Below, piece by piece: positions 53,384-62,127 of a stretch of 64,000 bases of DNA (positions are counted from its first letter, which is position 1; each line of letters opens with the position of its first letter). The notes under the pieces are model-generated. The model had not been told where the DNA came from and searched no databases. It saw nothing but the letters and a program-made list of their open reading frames with translations. Made by a program: the position numbers and the translations under genes. Source of the DNA: an uncultured Duncaniella sp. (GTDB lineage Bacteria > Bacteroidota > Bacteroidia > Bacteroidales > Muribaculaceae); NCBI GenBank assembly GCA_910578515.1, contig CAJTQR010000001.1:868001-932000 (forward strand), written 5' to 3'.

Positions 53384-53959
53384 ATGAGACACAGCGCAAT
53401 TAAATTTTGGAATGTATTCATCATCAGCATTTTGATGATTACAAACTTCACATCTTGTTCGTCTTATGAACAGGAGGATGAGATTGGTACAGAATTTTAT
53501 TCATTTTCCATGCGTGTGGTTGACGGTAACGGCAACGACCTCCTCACTGAAAGTGCGGTTGAGAGCGCTATTAAAAATGGGCTACATGCCACTTACAACG
53601 ATTACGACTACCCACTGATGGATTTCTATTCCGCCAGCGACTATTCATCCCAGATATACGACCTGACAAATGGAAAACCTTGGAAATATGAATTTTCCGA
53701 CGAGGATATATGGCAGTTTATTCCGGAGACTCCGATGGGTCTGAAATTCAGAGGATTCCACTCTTCCGGAAATACATTGTTTTTCGGCTGCCTCCCTTAC
53801 AGCGGAACCCATACCTTGGTTATACATTGGAGCGACGGAAAGACTGATGTGCTTGAGATGACCCGAAATGTTGACGGGAAAGGTAAGGTTTCTTATATCC
53901 GCAAACTTAACGGCACCCAAACGGCGGATGATTTTATAATTGTCAGAGATGCTCTTTAA
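53384..53959 (+). CDS. Lipoprotein of unknown function
   Basis: 191 residues with a lipoprotein signal (FIISILMITNFTSCSS, lipobox FTSC at residues 22-25). The mature part is acidic, with beta-strand-like segments FYSFSMRVVDGNGNDLLTE and TLVIHWSDGKTDVLEM. No family is recognised. It is AT-rich and sits in a small accessory zone of lipoproteins and gene remnants between the alcohol dehydrogenase and fabI. Confidence 0.65.
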   Translation: MRHSAIKFWNVFIISILMITNFTSCSSYEQEDEIGTEFYSFSMRVVDGNGNDLLTESAVESAIKNGLHATYNDYDYPLMDFYSASDYSSQIYDLTNGKPWKYEFSDEDIWQFIPETPMGLKFRGFHSSGNTLFFGCLPYSGTHTLVIHWSDGKTDVLEMTRNVDGKGKVSYIRKLNGTQTADDFIIVRDAL

Positions 53960-54244
53960 AGACATATCTATCCCCCTACACTTTACAATATTTACAATAC
54001 TGTCTTAGGATTATTGCCCGAGGATACTGAATTCTATACATCTTATATTGAGATAGCCCGGGTCTTTGAACGTTACTCTGCCAGTAGCAAACCACTGTAT
54101 GATGTCGCTACGGTGCTTATAACACGTAATGATGACAGTGTGCTTGATGATTATGGTATCAGACAGTTGGTTGACAGGCTGCCTGAAAACACGTCTTTGA
54201 ATATAAACAGATTGATAAATAATTACCGTATCATAGGCTTATAA
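53960..54244 (+). pseudogene. In-frame open remnant after the lipoprotein stop codon
   Basis: The frame stays open for 94 codons directly after the TAA of the preceding lipoprotein. It has no ATG and only a TTG at 54014 (then PEDTEFYTSYIEIARVFERY). The peptide looks protein-like, with a helical part DDYGIRQLVDRLPENTSLNI. It is unlike a lipoprotein C terminus and is probably the tail of an unrelated decayed gene. Confidence 0.4.
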
Positions 54245-54354
54245 TTAAACTGATTCAGGTTGGATTGAGTGATGTTTTGATGGCTTTTCGTTAAATAAAT
54301 GTAATTAAACTGTTAAAAAGATGATAATTAACTAAATACCCATGCTTTAGTCAC

Positions 54355-54362
54355 TATCTTTG
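54355..54362 (+). promoter_or_regulatory. -7 promoter box of the 263-residue lipoprotein gene
   Basis: TATCTTTG matches TAnnTTTG, 72 bases before the start codon at 54435. No convincing -33 box is seen. Confidence 0.45.
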
Positions 54363-54434
54363 TAATTAAAACCAATCATAAAACCATCACTCAAAACCGA
54401 CCTGATTTTAACAGAACTAACAATCCAAGAATAT

Positions 54435-55226
54435 ATGAAAACGAATAAACACATCCATTGGCTTATTATGTTTGTTTTGGCGCTTATTCCTGTATCGCTA
54501 TGCTCATGCAGCGATGATGATGAGGATGAAGGTCAATCATCGTGGGGATATCCAGATGTTGAGCCGCCGACTGATGCTATGAAGCTAAACATGATGAACG
54601 AATCGCACGGAAAATCGCTGTTGGGAAATACTGACGTCTATCTTTCAGATGGAAAGAATTTCGTCAGTGAAGGAGATTATCTAATCGGAGTACCTGAGAA
54701 CCCCAGAAATGATTTCCATCCTTACACGTTAGATTTATCTCAATTATTCTCAGAAGTCTCCGTCACCACTAAAACTGTATATAGACTTTTCCCAAAAGAC
54801 AATATTCATAGATTTCCAAGCGGGTATAAAGCATTGGAACATGGCACGGTATACGTAAACGCCTATGTAGCTTCCTGGATTAAGAAGAGTAAAAAAATAG
54901 TCGGTGCCAATGTTTTTTTTAAAGAATATGTATTTAATGACCTTGTGCCCTATACCGCAAAAATTTATCTAAATTCATCAACACGACCTCACGAAAAAGT
55001 AGAGAATATATTGCGTTATGGAGGTGATGAAATTGAAATAATATCTGTCACTCCTGCTCTTGGGGATTTTCAGGTAATCAAAAAAAGTAATCAACTTATA
55101 ACTATCACTACTTTCGGACCGATAAGTTTGGAAATAATAGTATACGTGCGAAATGTCATGGTGTATGGCGTACAACATGTCATCATCACCCCTGGTGCGC
55201 CAAACGATGGCTCAATTACCGATTAA
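54435..55226 (+). CDS. Lipoprotein, possibly DUF5036-like
   Basis: 263 residues with a lipoprotein signal (MFVLALIPVSLCSCSDDDE, lipobox LCSC). The Asp/Glu-rich tether after the Cys is the typical Bacteroidota surface-export signal, so the protein is probably on the cell surface. The mature part begins with MNESHGKSLLGNTDVYLSDG, which reminds me of DUF5036 proteins; I am not certain. The rest is beta-rich, with no catalytic motif visible. Confidence 0.65.
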   Translation: MKTNKHIHWLIMFVLALIPVSLCSCSDDDEDEGQSSWGYPDVEPPTDAMKLNMMNESHGKSLLGNTDVYLSDGKNFVSEGDYLIGVPENPRNDFHPYTLDLSQLFSEVSVTTKTVYRLFPKDNIHRFPSGYKALEHGTVYVNAYVASWIKKSKKIVGANVFFKEYVFNDLVPYTAKIYLNSSTRPHEKVENILRYGGDEIEIISVTPALGDFQVIKKSNQLITITTFGPISLEIIVYVRNVMVYGVQHVIITPGAPNDGSITD

Positions 55227-55311
55227 GGAGGCGGTCATGGTATCCAGAGGAATGTCATGGCCGGTTTGATGTCCAAAAGGTACTGCCGGATGATAATGAC
55301 TAACGGATGGA

Positions 55312-55343
55312 TTTTAGAAATTCGCGGGAAATTCGTAACTTTG
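55312..55343 (+). promoter_or_regulatory. Promoter of fabI
   Basis: TTTT (55312-55315, three of four bases of TTTG), 20 bases and TAACTTTG (55336-55343). The start codon is 61 bases downstream. Confidence 0.6.
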
Positions 55344-55403
55344 CCGCCGGTTACGCCCGGACGGGCTTTGACCGACTAACATTCACAATAATATATTGTA
55401 CGT

Positions 55404-56261
55404 ATGAGTTACAACCTTCTTAAAGGAAAGCGCGGCGTGATTTTCGGTGCGCTCAACGACAAGAGTATAGCCTGGAAAGTGGCTGAGAAAGCTGTAGAGG
55501 AAGGCGCTACAATCACTCTGTCAAACACACCCGTGGCTGTGCGCATGGGTGAGGTAAGCGAACTTGGCAAAAAACTCAATGCCGAGGTTATCCCTGCCGA
55601 CGCCACCAATGTGGACGACCTTGAAATGGTGTTTCAGAAATCCATGGAAATTCTCGGGGGCAAGATTGACTTCGTGCTCCACTCCATAGGCATGTCGCCA
55701 AACGTGCGCAAGAAACGCCTCTATGACGACATAGATTACGACTTGCTCAACAAGACTCTCGACATCTCGGCCGTGTCATTTCACAAGATGATACAGAGCG
55801 CCAAGAAGCTCGACGCCATCAACGACTACGGTAGCATCCTTGCCCTAAGCTATATCGCAGCCCAGCGCACCATGTTCGGTTACAACGACATGGCCGACGC
55901 AAAGGCTCTGCTTGAGTCAATAGCACGCAGCTTCGGATATATCTACGGCCGCGAAAAGCATGTGAGAATCAACACTATCTCCCAGTCACCCACAGCCACC
56001 ACTGCCGGTAGCGGCGTGAAAGGTATGGAATCGCTGATGGACTTCGCCAACCGCATGTCGCCCCTTGGCAACGCTGACGCTGACGAATGTGCCGATTACT
56101 GCATCGTGATGTTCAGCGACCTCACCCGCAAGGTGACCATGCAGAACCTCTATCACGACGGTGGTTTCTCAAGCATGGGTATGAGCCTCCGTGCCATGGA
56201 CCAGTATGAGAAGAGCTTTGACCAATACCGCAATCCTGACGGTACCATCCAGTATGGTTAA
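55404..56261 (+). CDS. fabI: Enoyl-[acyl-carrier-protein] reductase FabI
   Basis: 285 residues of the short-chain dehydrogenase superfamily. The cofactor site is GVIFGALNDKSIAWKVAEKAV and the NAD region HSIGMSPN. The FabI catalytic arrangement YxxMxxxK appears in YNDMADAKALLES near residue 170. It completes each round of fatty-acid elongation by reducing the trans-2-enoyl-ACP double bond, and triclosan-type drugs target it. It is transcribed alone, with its own promoter and terminator. Confidence 0.95.
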   Translation: MSYNLLKGKRGVIFGALNDKSIAWKVAEKAVEEGATITLSNTPVAVRMGEVSELGKKLNAEVIPADATNVDDLEMVFQKSMEILGGKIDFVLHSIGMSPNVRKKRLYDDIDYDLLNKTLDISAVSFHKMIQSAKKLDAINDYGSILALSYIAAQRTMFGYNDMADAKALLESIARSFGYIYGREKHVRINTISQSPTATTAGSGVKGMESLMDFANRMSPLGNADADECADYCIVMFSDLTRKVTMQNLYHDGGFSSMGMSLRAMDQYEKSFDQYRNPDGTIQYG

Positions 56262-56344
56262 TCATTCCGTTTGAGGGCAGCGGTCAACGCATACCGACCT
56301 ATCCCCCCTCACTACGGATAGCCGGCAGATTTGTCGACGAATAG

Positions 56345-56385
56345 TCCTCACAGTCCCCGCATACGGGTGATTGTGAGGATTTTTT
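56345..56385 (+). terminator. Intrinsic terminator of fabI
   Basis: TCCTCACA (56345-56352) pairs with TGTGAGGA (56372-56379), followed by six T. Confidence 0.85.
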
Positions 56386-56395
56386 CATGAATTGA

Positions 56396-56427
56396 TTTGA
56401 CAAATTGTCAATTGATTCGTAACTTTG
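56396..56427 (+). promoter_or_regulatory. Consensus promoter of uvrB, nearly leaderless
   Basis: TTTG (56396-56399), 20 bases and TAACTTTG (56420-56427) match the Bacteroidota consensus exactly. The start codon follows only six bases after the -7 box, so the 5' leader would be about 0-3 bases. The promoter begins 11 bases after the fabI terminator. Confidence 0.75.
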
Positions 56428-56433
56428 TAAGTT

Positions 56434-58542
56434 ATGAAATTTAAGCTGACCTCACAGTATCAACCCACCGGTGACCAACCGCAGGCGATAGAACAGCTTG
56501 TGCGCGGCATAAAGGATGGAGAGAAAGCCCAGACGCTCCTTGGCGTCACAGGCTCGGGCAAGACATTCACCATGGCAAACGTAATAGCGCAGGTGGAGAA
56601 ACCTACCCTTATCCTCAGCCACAACAAGACACTCGCCGCACAGCTCTACAGCGAGTTCAAGGGATTCTTCCCCGAGAACTCGGTGCAGTATTTCGTGTCA
56701 TACTACGACTACTATCAGCCCGAGGCCTATATACCCACAGTAGACAAGTATATCGAGAAGGACCTCATGATTAACGACGAGATAGAGAAACTGCGTCTCT
56801 CCACCGTGTCGGCACTCATGTCAGGGCGCAAGGATGTGGTGGTCGTATCGTCGGTGTCGTGCCTCTACGGCATGGGCAATCCGGAGGACTTCGACAGCAA
56901 CGTCATAATGGTGAAAGTGGGTCAGAAAATAGCGCGCAACAAGTTTCTGCGCACACTCGTGGGTGCGCTCTACTCACGCTACGAGGTGGAGCTGTCGCGC
57001 GGCACATTCCGTGTGAAAGGTGACACGGTGGATATCCGTCTCGCCTACGAGGAAATAATAGTGCGCGTGACCTTCTGGGGCGATGAAATAGAGTCAATCA
57101 AGACTATACATCCCGAGGACGGTACATCGCTCGGCACACATGATGTGTTCAAGATTTATCCCGCCAATCTATTTGTCACCTCCCCTGAACGCATGGGGTC
57201 GGCAATCGGTCAGATAGAGCTCGACTTGGGCGAGCAATACAACTATTTCTTCCGTGAGGGCAAGGAGCTTGAGGCAAAACGCCTGCTGGAGCGGGTGAAC
57301 TACGATGTGGAGATGCTGCGCGAGGTGGGTCACTGCTCCGGTATAGAAAATTACAGCCGCTACTTCGATGGACGCCAACCCGGAATGCGCCCCTTCTGTC
57401 TGCTTGACTATTTCCCTAAGGATTTTCTCACCATTGTGGATGAGAGCCATGTCACCCTGCCGCAATGCCGGGCAATGTATGGCGGGGACCTTTCACGCAA
57501 GATGAATCTCGTGGAGTATGGCTTCCGTCTGCCGGCCGCCCTTGACAACCGTCCGCTGAAATTCGAGGAATTTGAACGCCTTACCCCACAGGTGCTCTAC
57601 GTGAGCGCCACCCCGGCCGACTATGAACTGGAGAAGTGCGAGGGTGTGGTGGTGGAACAGATTATCCGCCCCACAGGTCTGCTCGACCCTATAATCGAGG
57701 TGCGTCCGTCGCTCAACCAAATCGACGACCTTCTCCATGAAATAAACCTGCGCATTGAGCGCGACGAGCGTGTGCTCGTCACCACCCTTACAAAGCGCAT
57801 GGCTGAGGAACTGAACGACTATCTCACACGGCTACGCATAAAGACCGCTTACATACACAGTGATGTGGATACACTTGACCGCATCAGAATTCTCGACGGT
57901 CTGCGCGCCGGAGACTTCGATGTCCTTGTGGGCGTCAATCTGCTCCGCGAGGGTCTTGACCTGCCCGAAGTGTCGCTCGTGGCGATACTTGATGCCGACA
58001 AGGAGGGATTTCTCCGCAGCCACCGCTCCCTGACCCAGACAGTGGGACGCGCCGCACGTAACCTCAACGGCACGGTGATAATGTATGCCGACAAAATCAC
58101 CGACTCAATGCAACTCACTATCGACGAGACCTCGCGCCGCCGCGCCCTGCAGCTTGCCTACAACGAGGAGCATGGCATCACTCCGCAGGCTATCGTCAAA
58201 GCGCGCAATGCCATCATCGGAGTTGACACCGAAGGACTCGAACCGGTGGAACAGAAAGGCAAACGTACTTCGCCCGCACAGCGTGGCAAGAAACAACAGC
58301 CCATACCTTATGCCGAGGAGTACTCAACCAAGGTGAACCTTGCAGCCGACCCGGTGATACCATATCTTACTCCCGATGCGCTGCAGAAACTCATCACCAA
58401 GCGACGGGTGGAGATGGTGGAGGCGGCAAAACGCATGGACTTCATAGAAGCCGCACGCCTACGCGACGAAGTGCTTGCCATGGAACAATTGGCAAGCAGC
58501 AACACAACTGACAACGGACAAGCAACAAGCGAGAAAGAATAA
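56434..58542 (+). CDS. uvrB: Excinuclease ABC subunit B
   Basis: 702 residues. Walker A is LLGVTGSGKTFTMANV, the damage-probing hairpin is YYDYYQPEAYIP, and VDESHVTLPQ is the DExH box. GLLDPIIEVRP and TVGRAARN belong to the second helicase lobe. The C-terminal UVR motif (KRRVEMVEAAKRMDFIEAARLRD) binds UvrC. It verifies and opens damaged DNA in nucleotide excision repair. The start matches the family (MKFKLTSQYQPTGDQP) and lies directly behind its promoter. The stop overlaps the ygiQ start by one base. Confidence 0.98.
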   Translation: MKFKLTSQYQPTGDQPQAIEQLVRGIKDGEKAQTLLGVTGSGKTFTMANVIAQVEKPTLILSHNKTLAAQLYSEFKGFFPENSVQYFVSYYDYYQPEAYIPTVDKYIEKDLMINDEIEKLRLSTVSALMSGRKDVVVVSSVSCLYGMGNPEDFDSNVIMVKVGQKIARNKFLRTLVGALYSRYEVELSRGTFRVKGDTVDIRLAYEEIIVRVTFWGDEIESIKTIHPEDGTSLGTHDVFKIYPANLFVTSPERMGSAIGQIELDLGEQYNYFFREGKELEAKRLLERVNYDVEMLREVGHCSGIENYSRYFDGRQPGMRPFCLLDYFPKDFLTIVDESHVTLPQCRAMYGGDLSRKMNLVEYGFRLPAALDNRPLKFEEFERLTPQVLYVSATPADYELEKCEGVVVEQIIRPTGLLDPIIEVRPSLNQIDDLLHEINLRIERDERVLVTTLTKRMAEELNDYLTRLRIKTAYIHSDVDTLDRIRILDGLRAGDFDVLVGVNLLREGLDLPEVSLVAILDADKEGFLRSHRSLTQTVGRAARNLNGTVIMYADKITDSMQLTIDETSRRRALQLAYNEEHGITPQAIVKARNAIIGVDTEGLEPVEQKGKRTSPAQRGKKQQPIPYAEEYSTKVNLAADPVIPYLTPDALQKLITKRRVEMVEAAKRMDFIEAARLRDEVLAMEQLASSNTTDNGQATSEKE

Positions 58543-60572
58543 TGGAGAATGGAGAATTGAAAAACAACCGCCGGGCTGCCACCGCGCAAGTCCCGAATAT
58601 CATCACCGCACTCGTGACCGACTATCTCCCCACCAGCGTGAAGGAGATGAAAGCGCTGGGATGGGACTACGTGGATGTGGTGCTCTTTTCGGGTGATGCA
58701 TACGTGGACCATCCCTCGTTTGGAGCTGCCGTGATTGGTCGCACCCTTCAGGCTGCGGGCTACAAGGTTGCGATAGTACCGCAACCCAACTGGCAGGATG
58801 ACCTGCGCGACTTCAAGAAATTCGGTGCCCCACGGCTCTTTTTCGGTGTCTCAGCCGGCGCCATGGACTCTATGGTGAATCATTACACTGCAGCACGGCG
58901 CCGACGCAGCGATGACGCCTATACCCCAAACGGGCGCCATGGAGCACGCCCCGACTACCCCACCATAGTCTACTCATCCATACTCCGCGACCTTTTCCCC
59001 GACACCCCGATTGTGGCGGGAGGAATCGAGGCATCCATGAGACGCATGGCCCACTATGACTATTGGCAGAACAAACTGCGCCCCTCGCTGCTGATGGACT
59101 GCCGGGCTGATATAATAAGCTACGGCATGGGCGAAAAAGTGACAGTGGAATTGGCGCGACGCCTGGAAGCCGGCGAGAAAATATCTGAGATTACTGACCT
59201 GCCGCAGACGGTGGTACGTATCAATGATGCTGACCGCTGGGACATAGCGGATGGGGAAATAGCCATACTCGACCATGACATAATACTCCATTCATTTGAC
59301 TCCTGCCTGAAGTCGAAACAACATCAGGCGGAGAATTTCAAACATATCGAGCAGCAGAGCAATGCCATGCACGGCAAGGCCCTCTGGCAGCGTCACGGAG
59401 ATATCTGGATAAAAGTCAATCCGATGTATCCACCCATGACCACCGAGGAGATTGACGCTTCGTTTGACCTCCCGTATACCCGTCAGCCGCATCCGCGCTA
59501 TAAGGGGAAACGGATTCCCGCATACGAAATGATACGCCATTCGGTGAACGTCCACCGCGGTTGTTTCGGCGGCTGTGCGTTCTGCACCATCTCAGCCCAT
59601 CAGGGTAAATTCATCGCCTCGCGAAGTAAGGAATCAGTGCTGCGTGAAATAAAAAAGGTGACGGAGATGCCTGACTTCAAGGGATACATCAGTGATGTCG
59701 GCGGACCGAGCGCCAACATGTACCGCATGGGGGGAAAGAATCTTTCCGTGTGTGAGAAATGCCTCCGCCCGTCATGTCTGCATCCGAAACCGTGCCCCAA
59801 CCTCAACACCGACCACCGTCCGCTGCTTGACCTCTACCATGCGGTGGATGCCATGCCGGGGGTAAAGAAATCGTTCATCGGCAGCGGCGTGCGATATGAC
59901 CTCTCGATGCACCGCACCGGCGATGCAGAGATTGACAAGGCTAATCGTATGTACAATGAAGAGCTGATAGTGCGCCACGTGTCGGGACGTCTGAAAGTGG
60001 CGCCCGAACACACATCGGACGCAGTGCTTGAAATCATGCGCAAGCCACCCTTCACGCTTTACCATGAGTTCAGCCGATTGTTTGACAAAGTAAACTCACA
60101 GCATGGGCTCAAACAGCAGCTTATCCCCTACTTCATCTCATCACATCCGGGATGCCATGAGGTGGATATGGCAGAACTCGCAGCCGAAACAAAGGAGCTT
60201 AATCTGCATCTCGAACAGGTGCAGGACTTCACCCCAACCCCCATGACGGTTGCCACCGAAATCTATTACACCGGATATCATCCTTACACGGGCAAAAAAG
60301 TATTCACAGCCATCTCGCCTGAGGAGAAACTCGCACAACGAAAGTATTTCTTCTGGTATGACCATGCATATCGCCAAGACATCACCCGTTCGCTCCAGCG
60401 TCTGCATCGCGCAGACCTACTGCAACGCCTGTTCCCTGCCCATGCCTCCTACCCCACCCGCAACGCTGTCAGAAACAGCAACAATGACAAAAACAACGGC
60501 AATAACAGAAACCGCAACTACAGTTCAAGCACCAACGACAGGCGAAACAATCCACCCAAACGCCGCAAGTAG
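58542..60572 (+). CDS. ygiQ: YgiQ-family radical SAM protein
   Basis: 676 residues. The radical SAM cluster motif is in HRGCFGGCAFCTIS near residue 345 (CxxxCxxC). The N-terminal B12-like/YgiQ region includes GAPRLFFGVSAGAMDSMVNHY, and there is a Cys-rich stretch CEKCLRPSCLHPKPC near 405. The low-complexity Asn/Arg tail resembles that of other YgiQ proteins. The family's reaction is unknown. The start codon overlaps the uvrB stop (TAATG), so the two genes are coupled. Confidence 0.92.
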   Translation: MENGELKNNRRAATAQVPNIITALVTDYLPTSVKEMKALGWDYVDVVLFSGDAYVDHPSFGAAVIGRTLQAAGYKVAIVPQPNWQDDLRDFKKFGAPRLFFGVSAGAMDSMVNHYTAARRRRSDDAYTPNGRHGARPDYPTIVYSSILRDLFPDTPIVAGGIEASMRRMAHYDYWQNKLRPSLLMDCRADIISYGMGEKVTVELARRLEAGEKISEITDLPQTVVRINDADRWDIADGEIAILDHDIILHSFDSCLKSKQHQAENFKHIEQQSNAMHGKALWQRHGDIWIKVNPMYPPMTTEEIDASFDLPYTRQPHPRYKGKRIPAYEMIRHSVNVHRGCFGGCAFCTISAHQGKFIASRSKESVLREIKKVTEMPDFKGYISDVGGPSANMYRMGGKNLSVCEKCLRPSCLHPKPCPNLNTDHRPLLDLYHAVDAMPGVKKSFIGSGVRYDLSMHRTGDAEIDKANRMYNEELIVRHVSGRLKVAPEHTSDAVLEIMRKPPFTLYHEFSRLFDKVNSQHGLKQQLIPYFISSHPGCHEVDMAELAAETKELNLHLEQVQDFTPTPMTVATEIYYTGYHPYTGKKVFTAISPEEKLAQRKYFFWYDHAYRQDITRSLQRLHRADLLQRLFPAHASYPTRNAVRNSNNDKNNGNNRNRNYSSSTNDRRNNPPKRRK

Positions 60573-60575
60573 TTT

Positions 60576-60611
60576 CAGAATAATCCGACACATCAGAATA
60601 ATCCGACATAT
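60576..60611. repeat. Tandem 18-bp repeat after ygiQ
   Basis: Two adjacent copies of CAGAATAATCCGACA-AT (60576-60593 and 60594-60611) differ at one base. CCGACA (60603-60608) can also pair with TGTCGG (60621-60626), a weak hairpin that may help to end ygiQ transcription. Confidence 0.5.
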
Positions 60612-60642
60612 CAACTACAGTGTCGGAAATTCGACTGTATAA

Positions 60643-61101
60643 TCACTTGGTTCTGCGAGCCTTGAATTTATAATATGTCTTATCTTGATTAGGATAAATC
60701 ACAGGGTCCTTTACAGTCCACTGCACGTGCAATTCGGTGGAGGTCAGTTTCTCTATGAGCCAATATCCCTCAGCCACAGCACCCGACATCCAGAGCACGG
60801 CAAAGTTCTCGGTCGTGAATGTCCACTGATAATAGCTCACATTATCCTTGATTGTGGCGTCAATCAACGAGCCAGTGGCAAGCCATCCCTTACCCGAGGG
60901 CTCAAACTTATAGATAATCGTCTCATCCTCATACGTGACATCAGGACCAAAGCCGGAATCGGCATATACCATAAGCCACTCCACATCGGTGAGAAGCGAT
61001 ATGGTGGAGTGCTGCCCCTCATCGAGATATCCTGAACGTTCTCCGCAGGAACAGAGAGCCACGACAAGCAGGGCAATCAGCGGATATAATTTAGTTTTCA
61101 T
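60643..61101 (-). CDS. Small lipoprotein of unknown function
   Basis: 152 residues with a lipoprotein signal (LIALLVVALCSCGERS, lipobox LCSC). The mature part reads like a lipocalin-type or META-like beta barrel (YKFEPSGKGWLATGSLID, YYQWTFTTENFAVLWM), ending WTVKDPVIYPNQDKTYYKF. This resembles the many small Bacteroidales lipoproteins with lipocalin-like domains; the match is structural impression only. It overlaps the upstream lipoprotein gene by four bases. Confidence 0.7.
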   Translation of the reverse strand: MKTKLYPLIALLVVALCSCGERSGYLDEGQHSTISLLTDVEWLMVYADSGFGPDVTYEDETIIYKFEPSGKGWLATGSLIDATIKDNVSYYQWTFTTENFAVLWMSGAVAEGYWLIEKLTSTELHVQWTVKDPVIYPNQDKTYYKFKARRTK

Positions 61102-61820
61102 CGCACAATAGAGACGGAGAGCGTTCCGTCGCCGACAAGGGTTCGACCATTCATCACCATAGTACCATCACCACCCTGGTTTAAGATTCTGTAGGAGCCA
61201 TAAATCAATGGTGAATTCACTCCTGCCACAATCACGATTTCACCATCAGGATTCGAACCATCGCCAAAGGATAACTGATAGAAATAGAACATAGAACGGT
61301 TGCTGCGCGACAGGTTCATAATCATGGACTGTCCACCATAAAATTTTACCGGTTCATTTCCTTCCGGTGTAACCAAAAGATGTGCCACATCCCCCCTCTC
61401 GGCTGAAACGGCCGGAAGTTTTTCCACCCGTAGACTCCCGGTGTTGTTGCCATCGACAACGACATCAGACGCGTAGGTCGAATATATGATAGCAGCGGAT
61501 AGACCAGATTGACTTATGGAATGGAGCAATGAATTCACCTCCTCCATCTCACGCAGGAATTTATTTCTATTGACCGGACTCACAGCCATCAGCTCCTCCC
61601 GGCTATGATTCATAATATAGTCCGGCACACTTATCCTCCTATCAGGATTAATGACAAACTTACCGGTCGTTCTGTCAACTTCCACAAAACGTGACAATAT
61701 CTGAGCATCTGTTTCGTATGCCCTGACAGGTAACGGTTCGTCAAACACAGTGTCATTGTCGCTACAACCGCTGAACAATAACCCTACGATAAAAACCAAG
61801 GGAAATAGAAGTCTATTCAT
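61098..61820 (-). CDS. Lipoprotein of unknown function
   Basis: 240 residues from the ATG at 61820 (MNRLLFPLVFIVGLLFSGCSDND, lipobox FSGC); four further residues upstream are in frame. The acidic tether after the Cys suggests surface export. A helical stretch, FLREMEEVNSLLHSISQSG, lies at about 95-115, and the C-terminal half is beta-rich (FYQLSFGDGSNPDGEIVIVAG). No family is recognised. It forms a two-gene unit with the next lipoprotein through an ATGA overlap. Confidence 0.68.
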   Translation of the reverse strand: MNRLLFPLVFIVGLLFSGCSDNDTVFDEPLPVRAYETDAQILSRFVEVDRTTGKFVINPDRRISVPDYIMNHSREELMAVSPVNRNKFLREMEEVNSLLHSISQSGLSAAIIYSTYASDVVVDGNNTGSLRVEKLPAVSAERGDVAHLLVTPEGNEPVKFYGGQSMIMNLSRSNRSMFYFYQLSFGDGSNPDGEIVIVAGVNSPLIYGSYRILNQGGDGTMVMNGRTLVGDGTLSVSIVR

Positions 61821-61832
61821 CGCTACTGACAT

Positions 61833-62084
61833 TATTGATATTTATTATTTACAGTTTACCGTCCACCATAAACGAGATACAGCAATCCCTTTAAGTCTTG
61901 AATATTTGAAATCCCACCCAAGAATGTTATCATACCACTGTCCAAATGTGAAGAAGGCAAAGTGGAGAGAAGTCAAAGCACAAGCCACGATGATTGAAGA
62001 AATGCACTGATGAAGGAAAACCTATCAGGCGCAAAGATATGGAGAATAATGAAATATCAATGCATCCGATAGGTTAAATTAAGT
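61833..62084. other. Intergenic region between the lipoproteins and the transporter
   Basis: No gene, promoter consensus or repeat that I can support is seen in this stretch. Confidence 0.4.
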
Positions 62085-62126
62085 AAAAAACGAGAGGGGT
62101 GCACAAATGCCCTACCCCCCCTCGTT
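62085..62126 (-). terminator. Intrinsic terminator of the transporter gene
   Basis: On the minus strand AACGAG and CTCGTT close an imperfect GC-rich hairpin (GGGG/CCCC), followed by six T. Confidence 0.75.
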
Positions 62127-62127
62127 G

